A stretch of 64,000 nucleotides of DNA from Dehalococcoidia bacterium (GCA_035310145.1 DATGEL010000042.1:1-64000), one strand, 5' to 3'. Shown: positions 22,650 to 31,403, counted from the first letter of the stretch. Notes: generated from the sequence alone by a model not told the origin. Numbers and translations: made by a program.

Positions 22650-23861
22650 ATGCAGATCTACGACACGCTCAGCGCCGGCACGGTCACGATCGCGCCGGAG
22701 ACGCCCGTCACCATCTACGTCTGCGGCATCACGCCCTACGACGTCGGGCATCTCGGCCACGCCTTCGTCGCCGTCACCTTCGACACGCTGCGCCGCTATC
22801 TCGAGTTCCGCGGCCACGCGGTGACGCACGTGCAGAACATCACCGACGTGGACGACGACATTATCCGCCGCGCCCGCGAGCTGGAGGAGCCGACGACGAA
22901 GGTCGTGGACGAGAACGTGGCGCTCTACGACTGCGACATGCGCGCGATCAACGTGCGCCCGCCGACCTACAACCCGAAGGCGACGGAAGAGATCGCCTAC
23001 ATGATCGCCATGGGGCAGAAGCTGGTGGCCGAGGGCACAGCGTACGTCGTGGACGGCCACGTCTTCTTCCGCGCCGCCGCCTTCCCGCGCTTCGGCCGGC
23101 TCAGCGGCCGCACGGGCGAGGCGCTGATCTCCGATACGGAGCCGGAGCGGCTGCACGCGCTCAAGCACGACCGCCGCGACTTCACTCTCTGGCAGCGCAG
23201 CCTGCCCGGCGAGCCGCATTGGAGCAGCCCCTGGGGTGAGGGCCGCCCCGGCTGGCACATCGAGTGCAGCGCCATGGCCCTGCGCTACCTGGGCGAAAGT
23301 GTGACCGTGCACGGCGGCGGGCACGACCTCGTCTTCCCGCACCACGAGTGCGAGATCGCCCAGTCGGAGGCATTCTTGGGCGTGTCGCCGGTGGTGCGGG
23401 CCTGGGCGCACGTCGGCATGGTGCGGCTGGCGGGCGAGAAGATGAGCAAGTCGCTCAAGAACCTGATCCAGGTGTCCGACCTGCTCGAAACCTACTCCAG
23501 CGACGCGATCCGCCTCTACCTGCTGAGTACGCACTACCGCGAGTCGCCGGACTACGACGAGGCGGAGCTGCGCCGCGCTTCCGAACTGGCCACCCGCCTC
23601 GCCCGCGCCGCCGGTCCCCAGCCGGGCGCGAAGGGCGAGGCGATCAAGGCGGGCGGCGCCGGTGGGCCGTTCACCGAGCGCTTCTTCGCGCTGATGGACG
23701 ACGACCTCAACACGCCGGCGGTGCTTGCCCTGCTGGCGGAGATGGCCGGCGCAATCGAGCAGGCCCGCGCCGACGGCCGCGAGGCTGAGGCGCTGCAGCG
23801 CGACCTGCGCGAGTTCGGCGGCGTGCTCGGCCTGCACCTGGGCGAAGGGCGAGGGGCGTAG
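22650..23861 (+). CDS. cysteinyl-tRNA synthetase family protein (CysS or MshC)
   Basis: A 403-residue class I synthetase-fold enzyme activating cysteine. The HIGH-type motif is in CGITPYDVGHLGHA, and Zn ligands include that Cys and the WHIECSAM and FPHHE segments. The KMSKS motif is EKMSKSLKN. CysS charges tRNA-Cys and is usually 460-500 residues. MshC, which joins Cys to GlcN-inositol in mycothiol synthesis, is about 410 residues and has CGITPYD instead of CGPTVYD. Length and motif thus lean to MshC-like architecture, but short CysS enzymes with this motif may exist in Chloroflexota. Start ATG at 22650. The TAG stop lies inside a GGGCGTAGGG repeat. Confidence 0.85.
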   Translation: MQIYDTLSAGTVTIAPETPVTIYVCGITPYDVGHLGHAFVAVTFDTLRRYLEFRGHAVTHVQNITDVDDDIIRRARELEEPTTKVVDENVALYDCDMRAINVRPPTYNPKATEEIAYMIAMGQKLVAEGTAYVVDGHVFFRAAAFPRFGRLSGRTGEALISDTEPERLHALKHDRRDFTLWQRSLPGEPHWSSPWGEGRPGWHIECSAMALRYLGESVTVHGGGHDLVFPHHECEIAQSEAFLGVSPVVRAWAHVGMVRLAGEKMSKSLKNLIQVSDLLETYSSDAIRLYLLSTHYRESPDYDEAELRRASELATRLARAAGPQPGAKGEAIKAGGAGGPFTERFFALMDDDLNTPAVLALLAEMAGAIEQARADGREAEALQRDLREFGGVLGLHLGEGRGA

Positions 23862-23983
23862 GGCGAAGCAGGTTGCGCCGCCGGCTCCCCGAGCCGCAGC
23901 CGCGTCCGGAGCTTGAGGAAGCAGCGTTCGTCATCGCCGGCGTGCAGCAGGCAGCAGGCGGCGGTCGATCGCGGGCTCAGATC

Positions 23984-25021
23984 TCACGCGGTCCTCCGCT
24001 CGGGTGTCCTCGTTTGCTTTGCGAGCAGCTCACCCGCCCGATCCAGGTGAAACGCCGCGCTGAAGCGCGACGAGCTGTTGATGTGGCAATCCAGGCGGTC
24101 CGCCGCGGGCCAACCGCTGTTGCGCCGTCGCGGTGGGCCCGGTCCCGTCGCCCGGCCGCGGGTGCGGTGCTGCTTGTGCAGGCGGGTCTGCTGCCGGCGC
24201 TGGCGAGCCTCGGCGCCCTGCACCCGATCGTGGGCCAGGGTGCCGGCGCCGCGCCGAAACGCCTCGAATAGACACAGCCAGCGCTCGACGGGAACCTCAC
24301 CCGGCCGAGCGTTCGGCCCGATGCCGGTGTCGGCGAGGGCGCGCCGCGGCCAGCGGCCGGGTTCCAGCCGGTGCAGCGTCTCCGCAAGCGAAGGCTGGCG
24401 GCAGGTGAAGGCGAACGTTACGAAGTCGCGGTAGCGCTGCGCCTGTGCGGCCGGCAAGAGCGGCGGCCCGCGCTTGGCGAGGCGCAGCAGCACGACATCG
24501 ACGCCCGGCCGCGGCGCGAAGTCGCTGCGCCGGAAGCGATGAATAATGCCGGCCTCGAACCAGGGCGCGAGCAGCAGCGCGTAGAGCGTGGTTGCCGGCC
24601 GGCCGCAAAAGCGCAAGGCGGCTTCGTGCTGCACCACGAGGTACTGGTCCTCCGGCGGCGGCGCGGCGTGGGTAAGGCGCGAGACGATCGCCGCCGTTCT
24701 GTTGAAGGGAAGACTGGCGAAGACCTTGTACGGCGCGGCCGGCAACAGCGCAGTGAGCGCGTCTCCCTGCCGCAGCGTGAGGCGCGGACAGCCGGCGAAG
24801 CGCTCTGTCAAGCGCCGCACCAGCGCCGGGTCCTTTTCGACGGCGATCACCCGGCGGCAGCGGCGCAGCAGCCGCTCGGTGATGCTGCCCGTGCCCGGCC
24901 CGATCTCGTAGACCTGGTCGTCCGGCCCGATCGTCGAGGCGTCGAGCAGGCAATCGATCAGCGCCGGGTCGGTAAGGAAATTCTGTGTGCAGCGGAGGCT
25001 GAGATCGCGTGCGGCGGACAT
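23984..25021 (-). CDS. Erm-like 23S rRNA (adenine-N6)-methyltransferase
   Basis: A 345-residue SAM enzyme of the KsgA/Erm family. QNFLTD near residue 14, the SAM loop EIGPGTGSITERLL, acidic VEKDPALV and catalytic motif IV SLPFNRTAA are all seen. The segment RFRRSDFAPRPGVDVVLLRL is typical of actinobacterial-type Erm proteins, which dimethylate A2058 and give macrolide-lincosamide-streptogramin resistance, rather than of KsgA. Start ATG 25021 is chosen because homology begins there. About 90 residues after the family end (AFRRGAG) form a basic low-complexity tail, unusual for Erm, perhaps read-through of a lost stop. I see no leader peptide attenuator. Confidence 0.8.
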   Translation of the reverse strand: MSAARDLSLRCTQNFLTDPALIDCLLDASTIGPDDQVYEIGPGTGSITERLLRRCRRVIAVEKDPALVRRLTERFAGCPRLTLRQGDALTALLPAAPYKVFASLPFNRTAAIVSRLTHAAPPPEDQYLVVQHEAALRFCGRPATTLYALLLAPWFEAGIIHRFRRSDFAPRPGVDVVLLRLAKRGPPLLPAAQAQRYRDFVTFAFTCRQPSLAETLHRLEPGRWPRRALADTGIGPNARPGEVPVERWLCLFEAFRRGAGTLAHDRVQGAEARQRRQQTRLHKQHRTRGRATGPGPPRRRNSGWPAADRLDCHINSSSRFSAAFHLDRAGELLAKQTRTPERRTA

Positions 25022-25399
25022 GGCATGCTCCCGTACGGAATTCGGGCACAGCAAAACGCCGCGCGCTGAACAGCGCTGCGGCGTGGAGCGGAGCCCGGAT
25101 CGATCGGGAGCGTGGTACCGACGAGGGGGTCGCGCGGCGCACTGGCAGGCGCCGGCGCAAATCCGCCCAGGCGACGAACCCGGCGGGCTCCGCTCAGGCG
25201 GTGCGCAGGCGAGTGACACCCATAGGACGGCCCTTCTTGTGCGCGGTCGTGACGAACGCAGCATAGCAGGGGCGGCAGCGGCCGTCCACGGCAGGAGCGG
25301 CGGGATCGGTCGGCGCCCCGGCGCATTGCCCTCGGTATGGCGGCAATGCCAAGCTGCGGGAGGGTGGCCAGCACGCCGCCCGGCGTGAGGAGAACGGTC

Positions 25400-26476
25400 A
25401 TGCGCGTAGCGATCGGCTTTCACCGGCTGGCGATCGAAGACTGGGAGAGCGCCTCCGCCTACGCCGTCGAGGCCGAGCGGCTCGGCGTGGACGCGATCTG
25501 GTCGGCGGAGGCCTGGGCGCACGACGCGGTCACGCCGCTGGCCTACATCGCGGCGAAGACCGCGCGCGTCCAGCTCGGCACCGGCATCATGCAGGTCGGC
25601 GCCCGCACGCCCGCAATGGCGGCGATGACGGCGCTGAGCCTGGCTTCGATGTCGAACGGGCGCTTCGTGCTTGGCCTAGGCGCCAGCGGACCGCAAGTGA
25701 TCGAGGGCTGGCACGGCATCCCCTTCCGGCGGCCGGTGCAGCGGATGCGCGAGTATCTCGAGATCGTGCGCATGGCCGCGCGCGGCGAGCGCGTCGTCTA
25801 CAAGGGCGAGGTATACGAGCTGCCGCGTCCCGGCGGCGAGGGCAAAGCGTTGAAGTCCGGCGCGCAGTCGCGGCCGATCCCGATCTACCTGGCCACGCTC
25901 AGCCCGAAGAGCCTGGAGCTGACCGGCGAGCTTGCGGACGGCTGGCTCGGCACCTCGTTCATGCCCGAGCATGCAGACGTCTTCTTCACGCATCTGCGCC
26001 ATGGCGCCGAGCAGGCCGGCCGCCGGCTGACCAACATCGACCTGCAGGCGGGCGGCGCCGTGGCCTTCGGCGACGATCTGGAGCGGCTGATCGCCGTGCG
26101 CCGGCCCGGCCTGGCCTTCACGCTGGGCGCGATGGGCTCGCGCCGGCACAACTTCTACAACCAGGCCTTCCGCCGCGCCGGCTTCGAGGAGGAGGCGCTG
26201 GCCGTGCAACGGCTCTGGCTCGACGGCCAGCGTGAGCAGGCGGCGGCGCTGGTGCCGGACGAGATGGTGTTGCACGCCAACCTGCTCGGCACCGAGGAGA
26301 TGGTGCGCGAGCGCATCCGCGCCTACCGGAACGCCGGCATCACCACGCTGCGCCTCGATCCAGCGGGCGAGACGATGCAGGAGCGGCTGGACACGCTCGG
26401 CCGCGCCCTCCAGCTGGTGCACGAAGTCAGTGCAGAGCCGGCAGCGGTGGGCGCGGCGACGACGCTGAGCAGCTAA
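25400..26476 (+). CDS. LLM class (F420/flavin-dependent) oxidoreductase
   Basis: A 358-residue luciferase-like TIM-barrel monooxygenase/oxidoreductase. It shows AYAVEAERLGVDAIWSAEAW, the strand LGTGIMQVGARTPAMAAMTA, GRFVLGLGASGPQVIEGWHG, and PIYLATLSPKSLELTGELADGWLG. The GWHG segment and lack of FMN partner suggest F420-dependent members of Actinobacteria and Chloroflexota, but the cofactor is inferred. Start ATG 25400 has GAGGAG shortly upstream; the frame extends further to 25337 without homology. It is divergent from the Erm-like gene across 378 bases in which I see no further gene. Confidence 0.9.
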   Translation: MRVAIGFHRLAIEDWESASAYAVEAERLGVDAIWSAEAWAHDAVTPLAYIAAKTARVQLGTGIMQVGARTPAMAAMTALSLASMSNGRFVLGLGASGPQVIEGWHGIPFRRPVQRMREYLEIVRMAARGERVVYKGEVYELPRPGGEGKALKSGAQSRPIPIYLATLSPKSLELTGELADGWLGTSFMPEHADVFFTHLRHGAEQAGRRLTNIDLQAGGAVAFGDDLERLIAVRRPGLAFTLGAMGSRRHNFYNQAFRRAGFEEEALAVQRLWLDGQREQAAALVPDEMVLHANLLGTEEMVRERIRAYRNAGITTLRLDPAGETMQERLDTLGRALQLVHEVSAEPAAVGAATTLSS

Positions 26477-26557
26477 CGTCGGGCTGAGCCAGCGTGGGAG
26501 AATGCGAGTGGGCGAGCTGTGAGATAGACGTCCGCGTGACGCGGTCCGGGCGCTTGA

Positions 26558-26731
26558 ACGTGCCGGCAGAGCAGTGCGAAGGGTCACATAAACATCAAGA
26601 TGCCGATTGGCCACGTTGTGACGTTTTCGGGGTGGCGAGAACCGGTCAAGATCGACCTTCTTAGGGCCGCCATCCGCAAGGCAGGACACAGCGAGGAGGA
26701 GTTCGTCCTCGTCTTGGAAGGGCATCGCTGA
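26558..26731 (+). pseudogene. degenerate HicA toxin remnant
   Basis: The C-terminal part of a HicA mRNA interferase can be read (GHINIKMPIGHVVTFSGWRE, then LLRAAIRKAGHSEEEFVLVL). Its TGA overlaps the hicB ATG by one base (TGATG), the usual coupling. Upstream, a HicA-like DAVRALERAG occurs in a different frame, and an in-frame TGA lies at 26555, so the N-terminus with its catalytic region is broken. A short product from ATG 26600 is possible but would lack the active-site region. Confidence 0.5.
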
Positions 26732-26964
26732 TGGACTACATTATCGTGATTCATCCCGCCGAAGAAGGCGGCTACTGGGCCGAGGTTCCAGCACTGCCCG
26801 GCTGTTTCGCCCAGGGCGAATCGCTCGAAGACCTGCTGGGCGACGCACGTGGGGCGATCGCCTCCCACATCGAGGCGCTCCGAGAGGACGGTCAGCCGGT
26901 TCCTCCCGGCGGCGTGATCGTCGCCTCGGTGAATTTGCCGGAGACTGCAGCGGCCGCTAGCTAA
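26731..26964 (+). CDS. HicB family antitoxin
   Basis: A 77-residue protein with the HicB partial RNase H fold: YIIVIHPAEEGGYWAEVPALPGCFAQGESLEDLLGDARGAI (positions 3-43). It lacks an added DNA-binding domain. It would neutralise HicA, but the adjoining hicA is degenerate, so the antitoxin may be an orphan that still protects against related toxins such as the intact pair at 55.7 kb. Start ATG 26731 overlaps the upstream stop. Confidence 0.85.
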   Translation: MDYIIVIHPAEEGGYWAEVPALPGCFAQGESLEDLLGDARGAIASHIEALREDGQPVPPGGVIVASVNLPETAAAAS

Positions 26965-27069
26965 GCACCCGCAGGGCAACGGACCGCCCCACGATCCGTT
27001 GGCCGTCGCGAGCGGACCGCCATCCGTCGCTGCCGTCATACGCTTCTTGCGCAGGAGCGAGGCGAGACG

Positions 27070-27395
27070 ACGCATGAAACAGCGTCGATAGACGTCACCA
27101 ACAGCCCGGAGCTGGCGCGCCTGGCCGAAGAGGTGCGCCGGACCGGACGGCCATGCCGCCCGCGGCGCCGGGATGAGGATGTGGCGATGCTGATTCCGCT
27201 GAGCGCCGCCAAAATCACACCGGCGCCGTACAACCCGGCGCTGGAAGCAGTCCTCGCCGGCCCGCCCGCGGACAGCGTCGTGGCAAGGACAGCGGGGCCT
27301 TACATACCGACCAGTCCTTCAAGGGCATCGAGGAAGAACGCGAACTCGCAGCCGAGGCGATGGCACGAGACCTGGTCGCAGGCTGGGACGGCTGA
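27070..27395 (+). pseudogene. frameshifted antitoxin-like gene
   Basis: The stretch SIDVTNSPELARLAEEVRRT (from 27078) followed by RRRDEDVAMLIPL matches a small Phd/VapB-like antitoxin family frequent in Chloroflexota. The expected C-terminal part (FKGIEEERELAAEAMARDLV to the stop at 27393-27395) is in another frame, with the shift near 27280-27300. I find no start codon with a ribosome site. No toxin gene follows. The remaining bases from 26965 hold nothing else that I recognise. Confidence 0.5.
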
Positions 27396-27450
27396 GCCGG
27401 CCGCGCTCCAGTCAGGCTTCACCCTCCAACGCCGCTGAGTCCATGCCGTT

Positions 27451-28689
27451 TCAGGCAGCCGGCTGCTTGTAGACGGCGCCGTCCTTCATCACGAAGGCGA
27501 CGCGGCGCAGCGCCTCGATGTCGGCCAGCGGGTCGCCGTCCACGGCGATTACGTCGGCCCATTTGCCCGGCTCGAGCGTGCCGGTGTGCCGGTCGATGCC
27601 GATCACGCGGGCGCTGCCGGCCGTGGCCGCCTGGATCGCCGCCATCGGCGCCATACCCTCGTGCGCCATGCTCACCGGCTCGTCGGCGTTGTCGCCATGG
27701 GCGCGCAGCGGGCCGCCGAAGTAGTCCGAGCCGGCGCCGATCGCCAGGCCGCTCTGGCAGGCGAGGGGAAAGGAGCGCTCGATCGCGGCGATCGCCACCT
27801 GTTGCTTGCGCAGCCGCCAGGGCGGCATGTCGTGCGGGCTGTTCGCGGCGCGGCGGTAGACGGCCAGCAGCGCCAGCGTGGGCACGAAGCAGGTACCGCG
27901 CCGCTTCATCTCCTCGGCGCACTCCTCGTCCAAGTAGTAGCCGTGCTCGATCGAGTCGATACCGGCGCGCACGGCGTTGAGGATGCCCGCCTTGCCCTGC
28001 GCGTGCGCGGCCACGCGCCGCTTCGCCCGGTGCGCCTCCTCCACGATCGCGGCGATCTCCTCGCCGGTGAAGTGCTCGTCCTCGGGGTCGTCGTTCTCCG
28101 AGCCGACGCCGCCCGTGGTGCAGATCTTGATCAGATCGGCGCCGGCGCGGATGGCGGTGCGCACGGCGCGTCGGCACTCCTCCGGCGAATCGGCCAGAAT
28201 CGCGCCGGGGCGGCGGCGCGCCTCTTCCAGCGGCCGGTAGTGTTGGTCGGCGTGGCCGCCGGTCTGCGAGATGATCGGCCCCGCCGCGTAGATGCGCGGT
28301 CCGGCGATCGCGCCCTCGTTCACCGCCCGCTTCAGCGAGAGGGCCACCTCGGAGCCCACGTCGCGCACCGTGGTGAAGCCGGCATCGAGCAGCTTGCGAC
28401 AGTCCTCGGCGGCGCGCAGCACCTGCAGGTCGTGCGGCGTGGTGATGTCCATGTAGCTGCGCCCGCCGCGCAGGTGCACGTGCACGTCCATCAGGCCGGG
28501 CAGCAGCGTGCGCTCGCCCAGCTCGATGCGCCGGGCGCCGGCCGGCACGTGTACCTTGCCGGCCGGGCCGGCAGCCGCGATCGCGCCGTTTTCAATCAAT
28601 ACGACGCCGTCGCGCAGCGGCTCGGGCGAGACACCGTCGATCAGCAGTTCGGCGTGCAGGGCGATGGGTTCCGGTGACGGCTGGGACAT
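27451..28689 (-). CDS. amidohydrolase family protein (imidazolonepropionase/prolidase-like)
   Basis: A 412-residue metal-dependent hydrolase. Metal ligands are visible in order: HxH in MDVHVHLRGG (about residues 66-68), carboxylated-Lys candidate in DLIKICTTGG, His in RVAAHAQGKAG, His in DSIEHGYY and Asp in GAGSDYFGG. The pattern fits the Xaa-Pro dipeptidase/imidazolonepropionase-like group of cytosolic amidohydrolases with a binuclear site. The closing beta-sandwich (GTLEPGKWADVIAVDGDPL) is complete. Start ATG 28689 has GGAGG upstream. The frame runs on to 28776 without homology. Substrate unknown. Confidence 0.9.
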   Translation of the reverse strand: MSQPSPEPIALHAELLIDGVSPEPLRDGVVLIENGAIAAAGPAGKVHVPAGARRIELGERTLLPGLMDVHVHLRGGRSYMDITTPHDLQVLRAAEDCRKLLDAGFTTVRDVGSEVALSLKRAVNEGAIAGPRIYAAGPIISQTGGHADQHYRPLEEARRRPGAILADSPEECRRAVRTAIRAGADLIKICTTGGVGSENDDPEDEHFTGEEIAAIVEEAHRAKRRVAAHAQGKAGILNAVRAGIDSIEHGYYLDEECAEEMKRRGTCFVPTLALLAVYRRAANSPHDMPPWRLRKQQVAIAAIERSFPLACQSGLAIGAGSDYFGGPLRAHGDNADEPVSMAHEGMAPMAAIQAATAGSARVIGIDRHTGTLEPGKWADVIAVDGDPLADIEALRRVAFVMKDGAVYKQPAA

Positions 28690-28870
28690 GGCAGCGCCTC
28701 CGTGAAGCAGATGGGCCGGTGAAGCAATCCGCGCGGAGTGCAGCACCGGGCGGCCCGGCGCGCGTTGCTGCGGCACAGCATACGGTGCCCCGGCGGCGCG
28801 TGCTACGATAATTGCCGTCCCTGCCAGTGCATCAACTCGCAGCGCATGAAAGGCGTCAGGAGGCAGCGTG

Positions 28871-29707
28871 ATGGCATCCGCCGGCTACGCCCACCCGGAG
28901 CTGCTGGCCGAGCCCGACTGGCTCGCCGCGCATGTCAACGATCCCGATGTGCGGATGATCGACTGCGCGACGCTCGAAGCCTACCGCCGGGCGCACATTC
29001 CCGGCGCGGTCGGCCTGCCCGTGCACATCTACATCAAGGATCCGGCCGACGAGACGTTCGTGATGCCGCCCGAGGGCTTCGAACAGCTCATGGGCCGGCT
29101 CGGCGTCAACAATGACACGACCGTCGTGACCTACGACGACAACAACGCGCTCGTGGCGACGCGGCTGTGGTGGGTGCTCAACTACTACGGCCACACGAAG
29201 ACGAAGGTGCTGAACGGCGGCTGGCACCGCTGGCTCACCGAAGGCCGCCCGGTCACCTTCCACCAGACACACGCCGAGCCGGCCACGTTTCACGCGAAGC
29301 CGAACGAAGACCTGATCTGCCGCGTAGATGGTCTGAAGGCCAAGATCGGCAAGACCGGCACGCAGATCCTGGACGTGCGCACCGACGAGGAGTGGCGGGG
29401 CGCCAACAACCGCGGCAACACGCGCGCCGGCCACGTGCCCGGCGCCGTGCATCTCGAATGGCTCAACTTCGTCACGAAGGACGACAGGCGCACCTTCCTG
29501 CCCGCCGAGCAGTTGCGCAGCATGCTCACGAAGGAGGGCATCTCACCCGAGTCAGAAGTGGTCACCTACTGACAGGGAGGCATCCGTGCGGCGCACGGAA
29601 TGTTTGTGCTGAAGCTCCTGGGCTGGAACAACGTCCGCAACTACGACGGCTCGATGCGCGAATGGGCCAACCGCGAGGACACGCCGCTGGTGCTGGAACC
29701 GCACTGA
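28871..29707 (+). CDS. two-domain rhodanese sulfurtransferase, proposed selenoprotein (TGA at catalytic position 234)
   Basis: The protein resembles thiosulfate/3-mercaptopyruvate sulfurtransferases: rhodanese domain 1 at about residues 10-130 and domain 2 at about 150-275. At 29570-29572 an in-frame TGA replaces the active-site Cys codon. The frame continues QGGIRAAHGMFVLKLLGWNN and ends at TGA 29705-29707, which gives 278 residues, the usual length. The catalytic loop would read VTY-U-QGGIRAAH. Terminating at 29572 would remove the nucleophile and the last 44 residues. A SECIS-like hairpin follows (29583-29599). Start ATG 28871 has AGGAGG (28858-28863) 7 bases upstream. Sec-containing rhodanese-type sulfurtransferases are known from earlier selenoprotein surveys. 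Alternatives are a nonsense mutation or a base error. Confidence 0.85.
29583..29599 (+). promoter_or_regulatory. candidate bacterial SECIS element in the rhodanese gene
   Basis: TCCGTGC (29583-29589) and GCACGGA (29593-29599) form a perfect 7-bp stem with loop GGC. The loop starts 17 nt after the TGA. The known bacterial pattern asks for 16-37 nt from UGA to the apical loop and a G among its first two bases; both are met. SelB binding is inferred. Confidence 0.65.
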
Positions 29708-29743
29708 CACGGCCGCACGTGGTGCGGTGCTACACTGACCCGT

Positions 29744-30472
29744 ATGAAGGGATCCGCGCGGGCCGTTGATCCGCCCTCGCACTCCGGCCGCTGGGCACTG
29801 CTGGCCGGCATGGCGCTGCTGGTGCTGGCGTTCACCGCCTGCGCGCACGGCCACACGGCGCAGGCGAAGAAGGTCTCGCCCGTCGTGCTGGCGCTGCTGG
29901 CGCTCGCCCCCGCCGACCTCGGCGGCGCCTACGCGATCGCGTCTGATCAGTACGTGGACGACGACGGCCAGCCCGTGGCCCAGCCCACGCGCGAGTTCGA
30001 GCGCCGGCTCACCGTGAAGGCGCAGCAGGCAAACGGCGCCGCCGCGCCGCCCGCCACGAATCTGCTGATCACACTGGGACAGAAGTCGATCGACGAAGCT
30101 GCGGAGTTCGTCACGGCTGCCTCCGACGAGGATGTCGGCCCCGCGGACGTGCAGCAGGATCTGCAGACCGAGGTGCCCGACGCGCGCGACGTGCGCACCG
30201 CGTTGCTCCAGGACTTCGACGTCCTGGGCGACGACTCGGCCGCCTTCCAGATCAGCTGGACACAGGGCGACGGCGACGCGGCGCGTACCTGGCACTCGTA
30301 CCGCGTCTATGTGCGCTCCGGCGGCTACCTCATGCTCGTGGCCCTGCGGGCGCCCAGCGCGCCGGGCGGCGCCGAGCCAGAGGGCCTGCGCAAGCAGGCC
30401 GAGACGCTCGCGAAGAAGCAGGCCGACAAGCTGCAGGCGGGCTCGACGCCGCTGCTGGCGCCGGCGCACTAA
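29744..30472 (+). CDS. putative exported lipoprotein of unknown function
   Basis: A 242-residue protein. An N-terminal helix (LLAGMALLVLAFTAC, residues 20-34) ends in a lipobox-like FTAC followed by AHGH, so export and lipid attachment are plausible, though position -3 is Phe rather than Leu. The rest is soluble, with an acidic middle (DEDVGPADVQQDLQ) and strands near FQISWTQG and WHSYRVYVRSGGYLMLVAL. I recognise no family. It lies 36 bases after the rhodanese gene and 30 bases before the enoyl-CoA hydratase gene. Confidence 0.75.
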   Translation: MKGSARAVDPPSHSGRWALLAGMALLVLAFTACAHGHTAQAKKVSPVVLALLALAPADLGGAYAIASDQYVDDDGQPVAQPTREFERRLTVKAQQANGAAAPPATNLLITLGQKSIDEAAEFVTAASDEDVGPADVQQDLQTEVPDARDVRTALLQDFDVLGDDSAAFQISWTQGDGDAARTWHSYRVYVRSGGYLMLVALRAPSAPGGAEPEGLRKQAETLAKKQADKLQAGSTPLLAPAH

Positions 30473-30502
30473 GCGAAGTCACGGCACGGACGAGAGGATG
30501 GC

Positions 30503-31297
30503 ATGAGCGAGAACGGTATCGCCTACGAGCGCGTCGACTCGATCGGCTGGCTGACCTTCAACCGGCCGGAAAAGATGAATGCGCTCACCTACGCGATGCT
30601 GGACCGCATCGAAGCGGCCGTACGCGAGGCGCGCGACGACGACGCGGTGCGCGCGCTGGTCGTCACCGGCGCCGGCCGCGCCTTCTGCGCCGGCACCGAT
30701 CTGGCCGAGCTGAGTGAGCGCCTGCCGGCCGAGGCGAGGCCGCGTGCCGCCGAGGCTCCCGACCCCGATCGCCCCGCGCCCTGGACGCTCCTGAGCCTGC
30801 CCAAGCCGGTGATCGCCGCCGTCAACGGCGCCGCCGTCGGCCTGGGCGCAGAGTTCTCCCTGCAGGCCGATCTGCGGCTGGCCGGCGAAAGCGCCCGCTT
30901 CAGCTGGATCTTCCCCCAGCGCGGCCTTGTGCCAGACACGGGCGCCGGCACCTGGCTGCTGCCGCGCGTGATCGGCCTCGCCCGCGCGGCGAAGCTGCTC
31001 TATACCGGCGCGATGATCGACGCGGCGGAGGCGCTGCGCATCGGCCTGGTGGACGAGGTCGTACCGGACGGAGCGCTGCATGGCCGCGCCGACGAACTGG
31101 CCCAGCAGATGGCGCGCGGCGCCCCGCTGGCGGTCGAGCAGATCAAGCGGTTGCTCTACCAGGGACTCGCCCGCGACGCCCGCGCCCACGTGGACGACAA
31201 CGCGCAGACCCTGACCCGCATGTTCGCCACCGAGGACCACCGCGAAGGCGTACGCTCCTTTTTGGAGCGCCGCGAGCCGCATTTCGTGCGTCGGTAG
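30503..31297 (+). CDS. enoyl-CoA hydratase/isomerase family protein
   Basis: A 264-residue crotonase-fold protein. Typical N-terminal pattern WLTFNRPEKMNALTYAMLD, oxyanion-hole segments AFCAGTDLAEL (about residue 64-74) and AAVNGAAVGLGAEFSLQADL (about 109-128), and the helix GLVDEVVPDG. The catalytic Glu in the SWIFPQRGLVPDTGAG region is replaced by other residues at one of the two usual positions, so activity could be hydratase, isomerase or other. The ATG at 30503 follows GAGAGG. Substrate unknown. Confidence 0.9.
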   Translation: MSENGIAYERVDSIGWLTFNRPEKMNALTYAMLDRIEAAVREARDDDAVRALVVTGAGRAFCAGTDLAELSERLPAEARPRAAEAPDPDRPAPWTLLSLPKPVIAAVNGAAVGLGAEFSLQADLRLAGESARFSWIFPQRGLVPDTGAGTWLLPRVIGLARAAKLLYTGAMIDAAEALRIGLVDEVVPDGALHGRADELAQQMARGAPLAVEQIKRLLYQGLARDARAHVDDNAQTLTRMFATEDHREGVRSFLERREPHFVRR

Positions 31298-31403
31298 TTG
31301 GGGAATCCCGTAGCGCGTACGGCGTGCGCCCTTCGCGCCGCCAGGCGCGACATTCGGCGTCCCGATTTCACACGAACACCCGCGCCGGAGGAGATCCGCA
31401 GCG

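Noticed and set aside
25022-25399. Macrolide-type leader peptide/attenuator before the Erm-like gene
   Set aside because: I found no short coding leader with paired hairpins in the divergent region.
26555-26557. In-frame TGA before the HicA remnant as another selenocysteine codon
   Set aside because: HicA has no conserved Cys there, the upstream homology is in another frame, and no hairpin of the right kind follows.
27133-27438. 101-codon plus-strand frame
   Set aside because: Its first part is the body of the decayed antitoxin and the remainder is out of frame with the family, so it was recorded as a pseudogene instead.
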